A stretch of 20,061 nucleotides of DNA from the NCBI GenBank assembly GCA_018665505.1, contig JABJCS010000390.1, positions 1 through 20,061 of the forward strand, given 5' to 3'. Source of the stretch: Alphaproteobacteria bacterium (GTDB lineage Bacteria > Pseudomonadota > Alphaproteobacteria > UBA8366). The notes below the pieces were generated by a model, which had not been told where the DNA came from, did no database searches, and was given only the letters and a program-made list of their open reading frames with translations. Made by a program: the position numbers and the translations under genes. Shown here in pieces: positions 6,785 to 13,964 of the stretch (within the stretch, counting starts at the first letter, position 1; every line of letters starts with the position of its first letter).

Positions 6785-8002
6785 CTACGCGTCGGGGAGA
6801 TCGCCGAGAAGTACCCTGCCCATGTATTCCCGTGCATCGATGGGGGAATAGGGCTGCATGAAGGGTCCCGCCCGCACGTCCCGATACAATTGCGAGAGCG
6901 GGTTGCCGGCCATGAACCCGCCGCCGCCGCTCAGATCCATGGCTTGGCTGACGATGTCGATGGCGTGCCGGTTCACGACCCATTTGGCGCTCTGATAATC
7001 TTTCATCAATTCATGGCCCTGCGCGTAGGTCGCCTTCGCGCCGCCTTCGGTTTCCGCCATGAAATCGTCAAGCTGCACGCCGAGACGGGCCAAGATGCTT
7101 TGCGATGTCGCCAGAAATATTTCCATCTCCGCCAGCGCGTGGTGCACCCCAGAACGGTTCGTGGCCTTCGGGTCTTTTGCTTGCCCGTCGACCGCAAATT
7201 CGAATGCTGTCTCCGCCATGCCGAGGAAAGCGCCAACGAGCGGAACATTCGCCAAGGTCCGATTGACCAAGACCGGCGTGCTCCATTGTCCCCAAGGACC
7301 GATCTTGCGCAACGCATCATGCGGCACTAGACAGTTCTCGAACTTGACCGATTGGCTGCCGGAAGCACGCATGCCCAAGGCATCCCAATCGCCTTGCTGG
7401 TGGACACCTTCGGTATTCATCGCCATGAAAACATTAGCGATATGATCGCCATCCGAGTCGCGCATCCGTACATTGGTCGCAACGTGGGTCGCCAAGGAAG
7501 ACATGGTGACGAAGTACTTCGTGCCGTTGAGCCGCCAGCCATCTTCCGTCGCGGTCGCTTCGGTCAACGGATGCAGATTATCGGTGCCCCGCTCAGTGGT
7601 TGTGGAGCAAATCAGCATCTTGCGCGCCGCGACCGCTTCGAGAACGGCTTTTACCCGACTGTGCGGAGCGGAGCCCGGCTCGCTGGCGCGGTAGAGGGCC
7701 GCCAATCCGCGTGTTGCCGATAGATGCATGCTGATCGCGATGGCGGCAGAGCCATCACCCTTGGCCAAAGTCGCAATCGCCAAAATCCAATCATGTATCG
7801 AGCGTAAGCCCATGCCACCAAGCTCTTCCGGCACAAATGCTGCCATGATGCCGGCGGCCTGCATGTCGGTATAGTTCTCAGCGCAAATTTCATTCGCACG
7901 ATCCGCCCCTTCCGAGCGCTCCCGAAAAACATCTCTCAATCCATTGGCGGCAGCGATGAGACGCTCACCGGCAGGCGTCCTCGGAACAATACGGTAGCTC
8001 AT
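6785..8002 (-). CDS. Acyl-CoA dehydrogenase-like flavoprotein
   Basis: A 405-residue protein with the acyl-CoA dehydrogenase layout. The N-terminal helical domain contains FVPEELGGMGL (about 56-66) and AIAISMHL. The middle beta domain has the FAD/substrate segment STTTERGTDN and LNGTKYFVTMSSLATH, and the linker DWDALGMRASGSQSVKFENCLVP is clear. The C-terminal helical bundle ends in LSGGGGFMAGNPLSQLYRDV, then AGPFMQPYSPIDA. The usual catalytic Glu in an EGT-type motif is not visible there, and the C-terminus looks like the Acyl-CoA_dh_2 (DszC/HpaB-like) group. Hence both a dehydrogenase and an FMN-dependent monooxygenase role remain possible. It is the last gene of the six-gene leftward operon, 9 bases after the crotonase stop. 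Confidence 0.87.
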   Translation of the reverse strand: MSYRIVPRTPAGERLIAAANGLRDVFRERSEGADRANEICAENYTDMQAAGIMAAFVPEELGGMGLRSIHDWILAIATLAKGDGSAAIAISMHLSATRGLAALYRASEPGSAPHSRVKAVLEAVAARKMLICSTTTERGTDNLHPLTEATATEDGWRLNGTKYFVTMSSLATHVATNVRMRDSDGDHIANVFMAMNTEGVHQQGDWDALGMRASGSQSVKFENCLVPHDALRKIGPWGQWSTPVLVNRTLANVPLVGAFLGMAETAFEFAVDGQAKDPKATNRSGVHHALAEMEIFLATSQSILARLGVQLDDFMAETEGGAKATYAQGHELMKDYQSAKWVVNRHAIDIVSQAMDLSGGGGFMAGNPLSQLYRDVRAGPFMQPYSPIDAREYMGRVLLGDLPDA

Positions 8003-8011
8003 TTTCCGAAC

Positions 8012-8683
8012 TCAGCCTTCCAACGCGTCGATACGCTCGAGGGTGGGCTGGCGGACGCGTCGCTTGGTCTCGGCAAAAGCCGTGGCGTCAAGCGCGGCTA
8101 GGGTTTGCGCGACCTCGCTCACCGCCGCGTCGAAACCCGGGGTGTCGGCCACCTGATCGAGATAGCCTGCCGACACCGCGGTGTCGGGTGAGAACAGTTC
8201 AGCGTTGATTGTAGCCCGCTGAAAGACCACCGGGGCTAAGCGATCACGCGCCAGTTCCAGGCCGGTTATGGGTAAGGAGAGACCGATACCGGTCTCGTTC
8301 AGGCCAATGCGGAAATCTCCGGAGAGACCGACCCGAAAGTCACCAGCTAAGAGCAACAGCGCACCCATCGCAACCGAATGCCCCGTGACGGCAAAAATGA
8401 TCGGTTGGGGAAAGAGGTAAAGTCGCTTCAGCAGCGCCATACCGGCCTCACGCATTCCGGCTTTTGCGGCATCGTCGTCCCCTTGGATTATCTTGAGATC
8501 GAAGCCGCCGCACATCACGCCTTCCCGGCCGCGTATAACCACGGCCTTCGCTTCTCCGGAGGCGCGGTCGAGGCCCGCATTAAGGGCGGCACTCATGGCG
8601 GGAGCCATTGCGTTGGCCTTCCCGTCATCCATGGTCAGCGTCGCAATGTCGTCAGCGAGGGAATATGTCACGATATCGGCCAC
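8012..8683 (-). CDS. Crotonase/enoyl-CoA hydratase-isomerase family protein
   Basis: A 223-residue crotonase, somewhat shorter than the usual 255-265. The start is GTG at 8683 with GGAG (8692-8695) eight bases upstream. The oxyanion-hole segments are seen as VMCGGFDLK (about 57-64) and TGHSVAMGALLLLAGDFRVG (about 100-119). The position of the first hydratase glutamate appears to be leucine; the second is probably E130 in IGLNETGIGL. With only one acidic residue, isomerase, hydrolase or other CoA-ester chemistry is more likely than classic hydration, although the exact reaction cannot be read. It would act on a CoA thioester next to the acyl-CoA dehydrogenase-like enzyme downstream. It follows the DUF1028 gene by 43 bases. 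Confidence 0.88.
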   Translation of the reverse strand: MADIVTYSLADDIATLTMDDGKANAMAPAMSAALNAGLDRASGEAKAVVIRGREGVMCGGFDLKIIQGDDDAAKAGMREAGMALLKRLYLFPQPIIFAVTGHSVAMGALLLLAGDFRVGLSGDFRIGLNETGIGLSLPITGLELARDRLAPVVFQRATINAELFSPDTAVSAGYLDQVADTPGFDAAVSEVAQTLAALDATAFAETKRRVRQPTLERIDALEG

Positions 8684-8726
8684 TTTTAGAACTCCATCTC
8701 CAAATTAGTTGCGCAGACCCTCTCAC

Positions 8727-9431
8727 CTACAGTCCGGCTGAATCTTTCCAGGCGCTAAAAGGTCCGATGGTCGGGTCGGCGGCGCGTCTGCGGTAATACG
8801 GGATGCGCGGCACGTACAGGTCATAGAGGCGACGGAGTTCATCCACCGGCTCGTCGTAATCGTCGGCTCGGAGGTCGACCAACGCGTAGTCGAGATTATC
8901 GCACACATACATTGCCGCTGAGCGCTGGCCGCCATGTTGGCCACCTGCGTCTCGCCCGGCTTCAATGGAGAGCATAAGACGCTCCCACAATGGCTCAGCC
9001 TCTGTCTCTCGGAAACAGGCGGCCATGGCGTCGACCACCCCTTCGCTGGTAAGGCGGTTACCCATGGACACGAACCCGTTCGTCGCGATGTGGCCCTTCC
9101 AATCGCTGTTGCCGCTGCCGGTACGTGCCGCCGCGTTGCCTTGGGTGTCGATCACACCCAATTGGCGGGCTTCGATATGAGGGTCGACGGCGGTGAGGGC
9201 CTCGATGACTTCCGTTGCTGATTTCCCGGCGCGCAAGAGGTCGAGGCCTTTTTTGCCTAATCTAGGGTCGGTGAGCGCTTGAGTCGCGACGGCACCGACG
9301 CCGTCCTCGACGAAAGGAACACGAGAGCCAACTGCCATCTCGCCCGTTGCCGTGATCACACCGAGCGCACCCGTACGCGCACAGCGGCCGAGGATTGTGA
9401 AGGTATTGAATTCAATTAATAATTCAGACAT
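8727..9431 (-). CDS. DUF1028 family protein (Ntn-hydrolase-like)
   Basis: A 234-residue protein with the DUF1028 pattern. It opens with TFTILGRCARTGALGVITAT (about 10-29) and has FVEDGVGAVATQALTDPRLG (about 40-59), VDPHIEARQLGVIDTQG, a GNRLTSEGVV segment and GRDAGGQHGGQRSAAMYV near residues 163-180. The family folds like N-terminal-nucleophile hydrolases and is often found beside amidases and peptidases. No activity is firmly established, but amide or cyclic-imide hydrolysis is a reasonable guess. It starts 2 bases after the LLM oxidoreductase stop, so the two are tightly coupled. The nine residues before the usual TFTI start are a short N-terminal extension, which would not suit a free N-terminal nucleophile without processing. 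Confidence 0.9.
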   Translation of the reverse strand: MSELLIEFNTFTILGRCARTGALGVITATGEMAVGSRVPFVEDGVGAVATQALTDPRLGKKGLDLLRAGKSATEVIEALTAVDPHIEARQLGVIDTQGNAAARTGSGNSDWKGHIATNGFVSMGNRLTSEGVVDAMAACFRETEAEPLWERLMLSIEAGRDAGGQHGGQRSAAMYVCDNLDYALVDLRADDYDEPVDELRRLYDLYVPRIPYYRRRAADPTIGPFSAWKDSAGL

Positions 9432-9433
9432 CT

Positions 9434-10306
9434 CTATGACCCGTATGCTTCTTTGAATTTACGAATGGACTCAATGTGCGCGTCCACCGATCCGACGCCT
9501 GCCGCCATTGTGCGGAAGGTTAGGTGCGTGGCACCCATGCCTTTCCATGTCTCCGCATCCGCTGCCCAAGCCTGCGGCCCCCGGTCGCCTGCGAGGACCG
9601 TCGCATCAATGCCGAGGTCGTCCGGGTTGCGCCCGGCCGCCTCCGCTCCCTCACGGAACGCGGCCAAAAGCGGTTCGGCCTCCGCGCCCGCCGCGACACG
9701 GGGATTGACCAGCCAACCGTCAGCGACCCGTCCGGCGCGGCGGATGGCCGCGTCGACAAAGGCACCGATCCAAACTGGAATCGGGCGCTGGATTGGTAGG
9801 GGATTGATGCCCGCATCATCGATCTTATGGAACTCGCCGTCGTATGTGATCGTCTCGTTGGTCCAAAGCTGCTGCATGACATCGATCTGTTCGGAGACGC
9901 GCCGCGCCCGATTCTTGAAGTTCTGGTCCATGGCCTCGAACTCAAGGTCGTTCCAACCGATGCCGCACCCCAGGCGTAGCCGCCCGCCGGACATCAGGTC
10001 GAGTTGCGCCGCTTGTTTCGCGACCAGAACCGTCGGCCGTTGAGGCAGGATCAGGATCGCTGTTACGAAGCCGATCTTCTTGGTCACCGCTGCGAGATAG
10101 CTGAACAGGATTAGCGGCTCGTGAAAGGCGTTATCGATAGTGTAATAGGCGCGAAAATCGTCTCCCGCCGGATCGCGGGCCTGTAGCACGTGATCGATCG
10201 CGGTCAGATATTCGTAGCCCATATCTTCCGCCGCTTGCGCGAAATCGCGCATGACGAAGGGATCGTTGCCGATCTCGGTGGTCGGGAAGGAAACGCCGAT
10301 TTTCAT
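9434..10306 (-). CDS. LLM-class flavin (F420-type) oxidoreductase
   Basis: A 290-residue luciferase-like monooxygenase-fold protein. It begins MKIGVSFPTTEIG, with DMGYEYLTAIDHVL (about 29-42), TAILILPQRPTVLVAKQAAQ (about 83-102), and the strongly conserved DLMSGGRLRLGCGIGWNDLE near 104-123, then RPIPVWIGAF and GRVADGWLVNP. It matches what databases usually call F420-dependent LLM oxidoreductases of the TIGR03619 type, although FMN use is equally possible in a proteobacterium. I start it at the ATG at 10306, which has AAGGA nine bases upstream; a TTG at 10312 is too close to that site. It could hydroxylate or open a ring before the amidase and DUF1028 protein act. It is the third gene of the operon. 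Confidence 0.9.
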   Translation of the reverse strand: MKIGVSFPTTEIGNDPFVMRDFAQAAEDMGYEYLTAIDHVLQARDPAGDDFRAYYTIDNAFHEPLILFSYLAAVTKKIGFVTAILILPQRPTVLVAKQAAQLDLMSGGRLRLGCGIGWNDLEFEAMDQNFKNRARRVSEQIDVMQQLWTNETITYDGEFHKIDDAGINPLPIQRPIPVWIGAFVDAAIRRAGRVADGWLVNPRVAAGAEAEPLLAAFREGAEAAGRNPDDLGIDATVLAGDRGPQAWAADAETWKGMGATHLTFRTMAAGVGSVDAHIESIRKFKEAYGS

Positions 10307-10329
10307 ATCCAAGGGTCCTTATACTTTGT

Positions 10330-11724
10330 TCAAACAACCGGGGGATGTTGTTCGTAGAATTTCGTCGCTTGCTCATAGGCATGCCCAACACGGTAGACCG
10401 TCGCTTCGTCAAAGGCGCGGCCGGCGAATTGCACCGATAACGGCATGTTTTCGCCGTCGAAGCCGCTCGGCACCACGAGTGCGGGGTTGCCAATTACGTT
10501 GAAGGGCGTGCGGGACTGGCGAGAATATGTCCGCTCGAGTTCAGGCTCGTCGTCGATATGGCAGGCGACTTGCATACTGGATGTGGTGATGACCGCATCG
10601 TATGTCCGCATCAATTCGTCGAAGGTGTTTTTCATCTTCTCGCGGTGACGCATCGCCTGGACGTAATGGGTCGCGCGAATGAAAGCGCCCGGCATCAGAC
10701 GCTCGCGGGTGAAATGGGCGTAGTCTCCGGGCATTTCCTGCAGCCATTTTTCATGAATGGCATATGCTTCGGAGAGCAGGATTACCCGATTGACTGCGGC
10801 ATATTCGGAAAGCGGTGCCATCGACACTTCTTCGACGACGGCGCCCAGATCGCGCAAGATTTCCGCTGCACCATCGACCGATGCCGCCATCTCCGGCTGG
10901 GCATCGAGATCCTTGGTATAGAATTGCCGGACCAATCCGATCCGTAAGCCTTTGACCCCTTTGTCGAGATCGGCGGTGAAATCGACCGCTTCGGCCCGCG
11001 CACTAGCGGGGTCGCGCGGGTCGTGGCCGGAAATTGCTGTCAACATGATCGCGTTGTCCGCGACCGTGCGTGTCAACGGACCGACGTTATCAAGGCTGAA
11101 AGATAGCGGCACAACACCTGCGCGACTGACCCTGCCATAAGTTGGTTTTATACCCGCAAGATTACACATGGATGCTGGATGGCGTACTGAGCCGCCGGTG
11201 TCCGAGCCGAGTGCGCCTGGCAGCAATCCTGCCGCCACGGCCGCGCCGGACCCGCTGGAGGAGCCGCCCGGGTGGCGGTCGGTATTCCAGGGATTGCGCG
11301 CCGGTGGCCACGGCAAATCGAAAGAGGGGCCGCCGATGGCGAATTCATGTGTCGCCATTTTCCCCATGAAGATGCCGCCCGCCGCTTTCAGCTTTGCGGT
11401 CGTCGTGGCGTCAGTCTCGGCGACGTTATCCTGTAGCAGCTTCGAATGCGCGGTCGTCTTCAGGCCCGCATAGTCGATGATGTCCTTCAGGCCGTATGGA
11501 ATGCCGTGCATCGGTCCCCGGTAGTTGCCGCCTGAAATTTCCGCTTCCGCCGCTTTGGCATCCGCTCGGGCTTGCTCTCCCGCGACCACTAAAAATGCAT
11601 CCAGCTTCGGGTCGATCTTCTCGATCCGCGCCAACAGCGCTTCGACATACTCGACCGGGGAGAGATCGCCTTTGGCGATAAGCGCACCGGCCTCGGATAT
11701 GCTCAGATAATGGAGATCAGTCAT
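10330..11724 (-). CDS. Amidase signature family hydrolase
   Basis: A 464-residue amidase of normal length with the full Ser-cisSer-Lys triad: K80 in IPYGLKD, S155 in HPGGSSSGSG, and nucleophile S179 in LGSDTGGSVRHPA. The spacing between these matches GatA. The following CNLAGIKPTYGRVSRAG and PLSFSLDNVGPLTRTV are also family hallmarks. It hydrolyses a carboxamide to acid and ammonia in the cytoplasm; the substrate is unknown, and it need not be the tRNA amidotransferase subunit because GatB and GatC are not adjacent. It follows a 62-residue protein by 3 bases that resembles the AtzG partner of the AtzE amidase, suggesting a two-subunit enzyme. GAGG in the end of that small gene serves as its ribosome-binding site. 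Confidence 0.95.
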   Translation of the reverse strand: MTDLHYLSISEAGALIAKGDLSPVEYVEALLARIEKIDPKLDAFLVVAGEQARADAKAAEAEISGGNYRGPMHGIPYGLKDIIDYAGLKTTAHSKLLQDNVAETDATTTAKLKAAGGIFMGKMATHEFAIGGPSFDLPWPPARNPWNTDRHPGGSSSGSGAAVAAGLLPGALGSDTGGSVRHPASMCNLAGIKPTYGRVSRAGVVPLSFSLDNVGPLTRTVADNAIMLTAISGHDPRDPASARAEAVDFTADLDKGVKGLRIGLVRQFYTKDLDAQPEMAASVDGAAEILRDLGAVVEEVSMAPLSEYAAVNRVILLSEAYAIHEKWLQEMPGDYAHFTRERLMPGAFIRATHYVQAMRHREKMKNTFDELMRTYDAVITTSSMQVACHIDDEPELERTYSRQSRTPFNVIGNPALVVPSGFDGENMPLSVQFAGRAFDEATVYRVGHAYEQATKFYEQHPPVV

Positions 11725-11727
11725 GGC

Positions 11728-11916
11728 TCAGGCCTCGTCTCCGGCGCGATAGACATGCGCCGGCTCATCCCAAATTGTCAGATCGTCCGGCATGCCGCGC
11801 GTGTGTTTTTGCTTGGCGTCGAGGGCTTTCTGCAATTCGTCCCAATGTCGCCCCTCGAGCTTATGCAGCCCAACGGCTTCAGCTTCGGCTTTTAACGCGT
11901 CGCTCGGATTGCTCAT
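11728..11916 (-). CDS. Small AtzG-like protein, probable amidase partner
   Basis: A 62-residue acidic, mostly helical protein with no signal peptide. Its ATG has AAGGA (11926-11930) nine bases upstream, and its stop is 3 bases before the amidase start. The layout is an N-terminal helix with ALKAEAEAVGL, a middle helix with HWDELQKALDAK, and a C-terminal tail containing DEPAHVYRA. AtzG (DUF4089), the GatC-like subunit of the cyanurate-pathway amidase AtzE, has similar length, one GL-containing helix and an EPAxVF tail. The likeness is by eye and weak, so this may be another small partner family. Position as first gene of the operon directly ahead of the amidase supports a subunit or chaperone role. 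Confidence 0.75.
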   Translation of the reverse strand: MSNPSDALKAEAEAVGLHKLEGRHWDELQKALDAKQKHTRGMPDDLTIWDEPAHVYRAGDEA

Positions 11917-12086
11917 CCCATTCTTTCCTTACTAATTGGCCCTAGGGAAAAGTTACGTTGAAATTCTGCGTTGGGGAGGTCATCCGACGAAGTTTTGTCG
12001 AATACCTTCACTGAAAGTTTACCAGAGGGCTCTCGTGGGCGATCTAATGTGGGTAACGGCTCCACAAAAATTGAAAGAGAAATATA

Positions 12087-12632
12087 ATGGTGAACATTAG
12101 ACAATTCATATTTGTGGTTTTTCTGACCGGACTCTTCATTTTTCAGGCGCCGACTGTACGAGCGGATAACGATGTTCCCATGACCTTGGATCGGATGAAC
12201 TCCTTGATCGAGGCGATCGACAGTTCAGCCGCCCGCAAACGAGACGGCTATTGGAACCTAAAGATTGATGGTGTGCCGGTTCTGGTGATCGCGGATACGG
12301 GCCATGACCGAATGCGTATTCTCGTGGGCATCGTCAAAGTCGATAAGCTCAATCCGAAGATATATCTCCGTCTGATGCAGGCGAATTTCGACTCCGCACT
12401 CGATGCGCGTTACGCCGTGGCTCGTGGTGTCCTCTGGAGCGCGTTCCTGCATCCCTTTGCGTCGCTGAACGATAGCCAATTCCTGAAAGGCGTTGGGCAA
12501 ACGGTAAATCTCGCGCGCACGTACGGCGTCTCCTATTCGTCTGGTCTGTTGAATTTCGGTGGTGGTGACAGCAATGGCATTCGCGAACGTGAATTGATCG
12601 AAAAGCTGCTCGAAAAGGGAAATATGTTGTGA
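12087..12632 (+). CDS. Exported YbjN-like protein
   Basis: A 181-residue protein with a clear signal peptide: positively charged start, hydrophobic core IFVVFLTGLFIF (about 8-19) and a likely cleavage after VRA (residue 26). The mature part has alternating strand and helix segments: YWNLKIDGVPVLVIAD, DRMRILVGIV, LRLMQANFDSALDARYAV and GVLWSAFLHPF. The last two resemble YbjN/type III secretion chaperone-like folds, in which a small alpha-beta domain binds other proteins. It would act in the periplasm. It is divergent from the amidase operon and 128 bases ahead of the thiamine-enzyme genes, with no obvious functional link to either. The coding region is real by signal peptide and codon pattern; the fold call is tentative. 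Confidence 0.8.
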   Translation: MVNIRQFIFVVFLTGLFIFQAPTVRADNDVPMTLDRMNSLIEAIDSSAARKRDGYWNLKIDGVPVLVIADTGHDRMRILVGIVKVDKLNPKIYLRLMQANFDSALDARYAVARGVLWSAFLHPFASLNDSQFLKGVGQTVNLARTYGVSYSSGLLNFGGGDSNGIRERELIEKLLEKGNML

Positions 12633-12760
12633 CACAAATGGAGCGGACAAAAAGAACTTTGTGCTACTGCGGCAATTAGGAATCTTGTTGCATTCAAGCG
12701 CCCCTTGTTAGTCTACCTGAGGCTTATAAATGCCTATCGTAGCATTATTGGGAGGACCGG

Positions 12761-13288
12761 ATGTCCGACACGCCAGCCTGGCAGGGCGAGCTTTATGACC
12801 TGCTGAAAAATGAATTCGATGTGACGCAATTCTCGTATGTGCCCGACGCGGGCCACCGGGAGCTGATCAACCGTTCCATCGCCGATCCGGACGTCCACTC
12901 CGTCTCGGTGACCACCGAGGAAGAGGGCGTGGCGCTGCAATGCGGTGCGCATCTTGGTGGCGCGCGCAGCGTGCTGTTGATGCAGTCGAGCGGTGTCGGC
13001 AACTGCGTTAACTTCTTCTCGCTGGTTGCACACGGACGTTTCCCGTTCCTGACATTCGTCTCCATGCGTGGTGATTTCGGCGAGGGTAACGCCTGGCAAT
13101 TGGCGATGGGTAAATCGACGCAGCCTGTGCTCGAAGCGTCCGGCATTACTTGTTTTGCTGTCGATCGTGAAGAGGACCTCATCCCGACCGCGCGCGCCGC
13201 TTGCACCATGGCGTACCAATCAGATGATGCCATAGCGGTTCTGCTGACGCAGAAGTTGCTTGGCGCCAAAGCTTTCCCGAGCGGATAG
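12761..13288 (+). CDS. Thiamine-diphosphate decarboxylase, alpha (PYR-domain) subunit
   Basis: A 175-residue protein matching the alpha subunit of ComDE-type sulfopyruvate decarboxylase or the N-terminal half of phosphonopyruvate decarboxylase. The thiamine-activating glutamate lies in TTEEEGVALQCGAHLGGARS (E53-E55), followed by VLLMQSSGVGNCVNFFSLV, a classic PYR-domain helix and loop. The ATG has a very strong GGGAGG ribosome-binding site (12750-12755). The beta subunit follows 10 bases later, and together they make one active site. The enzyme would decarboxylate a 2-oxoacid bearing an anionic group to an aldehyde. The TauD-family genes nearby make a sulfonate substrate thinkable, but nothing in the sequence proves it. 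Confidence 0.88.
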   Translation: MSDTPAWQGELYDLLKNEFDVTQFSYVPDAGHRELINRSIADPDVHSVSVTTEEEGVALQCGAHLGGARSVLLMQSSGVGNCVNFFSLVAHGRFPFLTFVSMRGDFGEGNAWQLAMGKSTQPVLEASGITCFAVDREEDLIPTARAACTMAYQSDDAIAVLLTQKLLGAKAFPSG

Positions 13289-13298
13289 GAGAAACCAC

Positions 13299-13928
13299 AT
13301 GTCATCGAAACCAGGTCTCCGGCTCGGTCCGGACACGGAAGTCGCCGACGGCGTCCTCGAACGTCGCCACGCCGTCTCGTCCTTGATTGGCGATCCCGGC
13401 GACACGCTTTTCATCTCCGGTTTGGCCGGCAGTAAGGACGACGTCCTCAGTGTTGTCGGTAAGGACAGCACCGCCGCCTTCACGCTTTCCGGCGCCATGG
13501 GCGCCGCCGTCGCCATGGGCCTCGGCCTCGCGTTGGCGCAGCCCGACCGCAAGGTCGTCGTTGTCACCGGCGATGGTGAGTTGCTGATGAATGTCGGCAC
13601 CTTGGCGTCAGTCGGTGTCCTCAACCCGCCGAACCTCTCGATCATCTGTGTCGATAACGAGCATTACGGCGAAACCGGTTGGCAGGAAAGCCACACTGGG
13701 CGCGGGGTCGATATCGCCAAGATGGCGGAAGGCGGATGTATTCCGAACGTGCGCACGGTGACGAAAGAGGCCGAGTTGGCCGAAGCCGCGCAGATGCTGA
13801 GCGAAGGCAACGGCACGTCCTTCGTGCTGGTCAAGGTCGCGCCGACAAAAGCGGCGTCGATCTATCGCTCTCGCGATGCCTCCTGGCACAAAGGTAAATT
13901 CCGCGAGGCCCTGCTGGGAACGAACTAA
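13299..13928 (+). CDS. Thiamine-diphosphate decarboxylase, beta (PP-domain) subunit
   Basis: A 209-residue PP-domain protein. The Mg-ThDP motif is VTGDGELLMNVG (GDG at 91-93) followed 26 residues later by D119-N120, close to the canonical GDG-N26-NN. The sequence HYGETGWQESHTGRGVDI after it resembles ComE more than single-chain phosphonopyruvate decarboxylases. I chose the ATG at 13299 because AGGAG lies at 13287-13291; an earlier in-frame start at 13260 would overlap the alpha subunit and add residues with no domain likeness. The alpha stop and this ribosome-binding site overlap, so translation is probably coupled. The two genes form a compact operon ending tail to tail with the HAD hydrolase gene. 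Confidence 0.9.
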   Translation: MSSKPGLRLGPDTEVADGVLERRHAVSSLIGDPGDTLFISGLAGSKDDVLSVVGKDSTAAFTLSGAMGAAVAMGLGLALAQPDRKVVVVTGDGELLMNVGTLASVGVLNPPNLSIICVDNEHYGETGWQESHTGRGVDIAKMAEGGCIPNVRTVTKEAELAEAAQMLSEGNGTSFVLVKVAPTKAASIYRSRDASWHKGKFREALLGTN

Positions 13929-13934
13929 CCCCCA

Positions 13935-13949
13935 GCCGGTAGAGCCGGC
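13935..13949. terminator. Possible bidirectional terminator hairpin
   Basis: GCCGG/CCGGC with a TAGAG loop lies in the 36-base gap between the converging thiamine-enzyme and HAD genes. Flanking CCC and GGG could lengthen the stem with a bulge. There is no U-run on either side, so it may be only a 3' end-protecting hairpin. Confidence 0.35.
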
Positions 13950-13964
13950 CGAGGGTAATGCGCT

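Noticed and set aside
11913..12104. A leftward 63-codon frame whose stop overlaps the AtzG-like start as ATGA
   Set aside because: It begins at a TTG inside the oppositely directed signal-peptide gene, has no ribosome-binding site, and its protein has no domain-like pattern. The stretch is better read as the divergent promoter region.
12633..12663. CACAAA/TTTGTG inverted repeat after the YbjN-like gene
   Set aside because: The arms are short and 19 bases apart, with no following T-run.
5919..13928. A phosphonate pathway made of PEP mutase and phosphonopyruvate decarboxylase
   Set aside because: The lyase lacks the PEP mutase EDKxxxxxNS signature, the decarboxylase pair looks more like ComDE, and the genes are 6 kb apart with another operon between.
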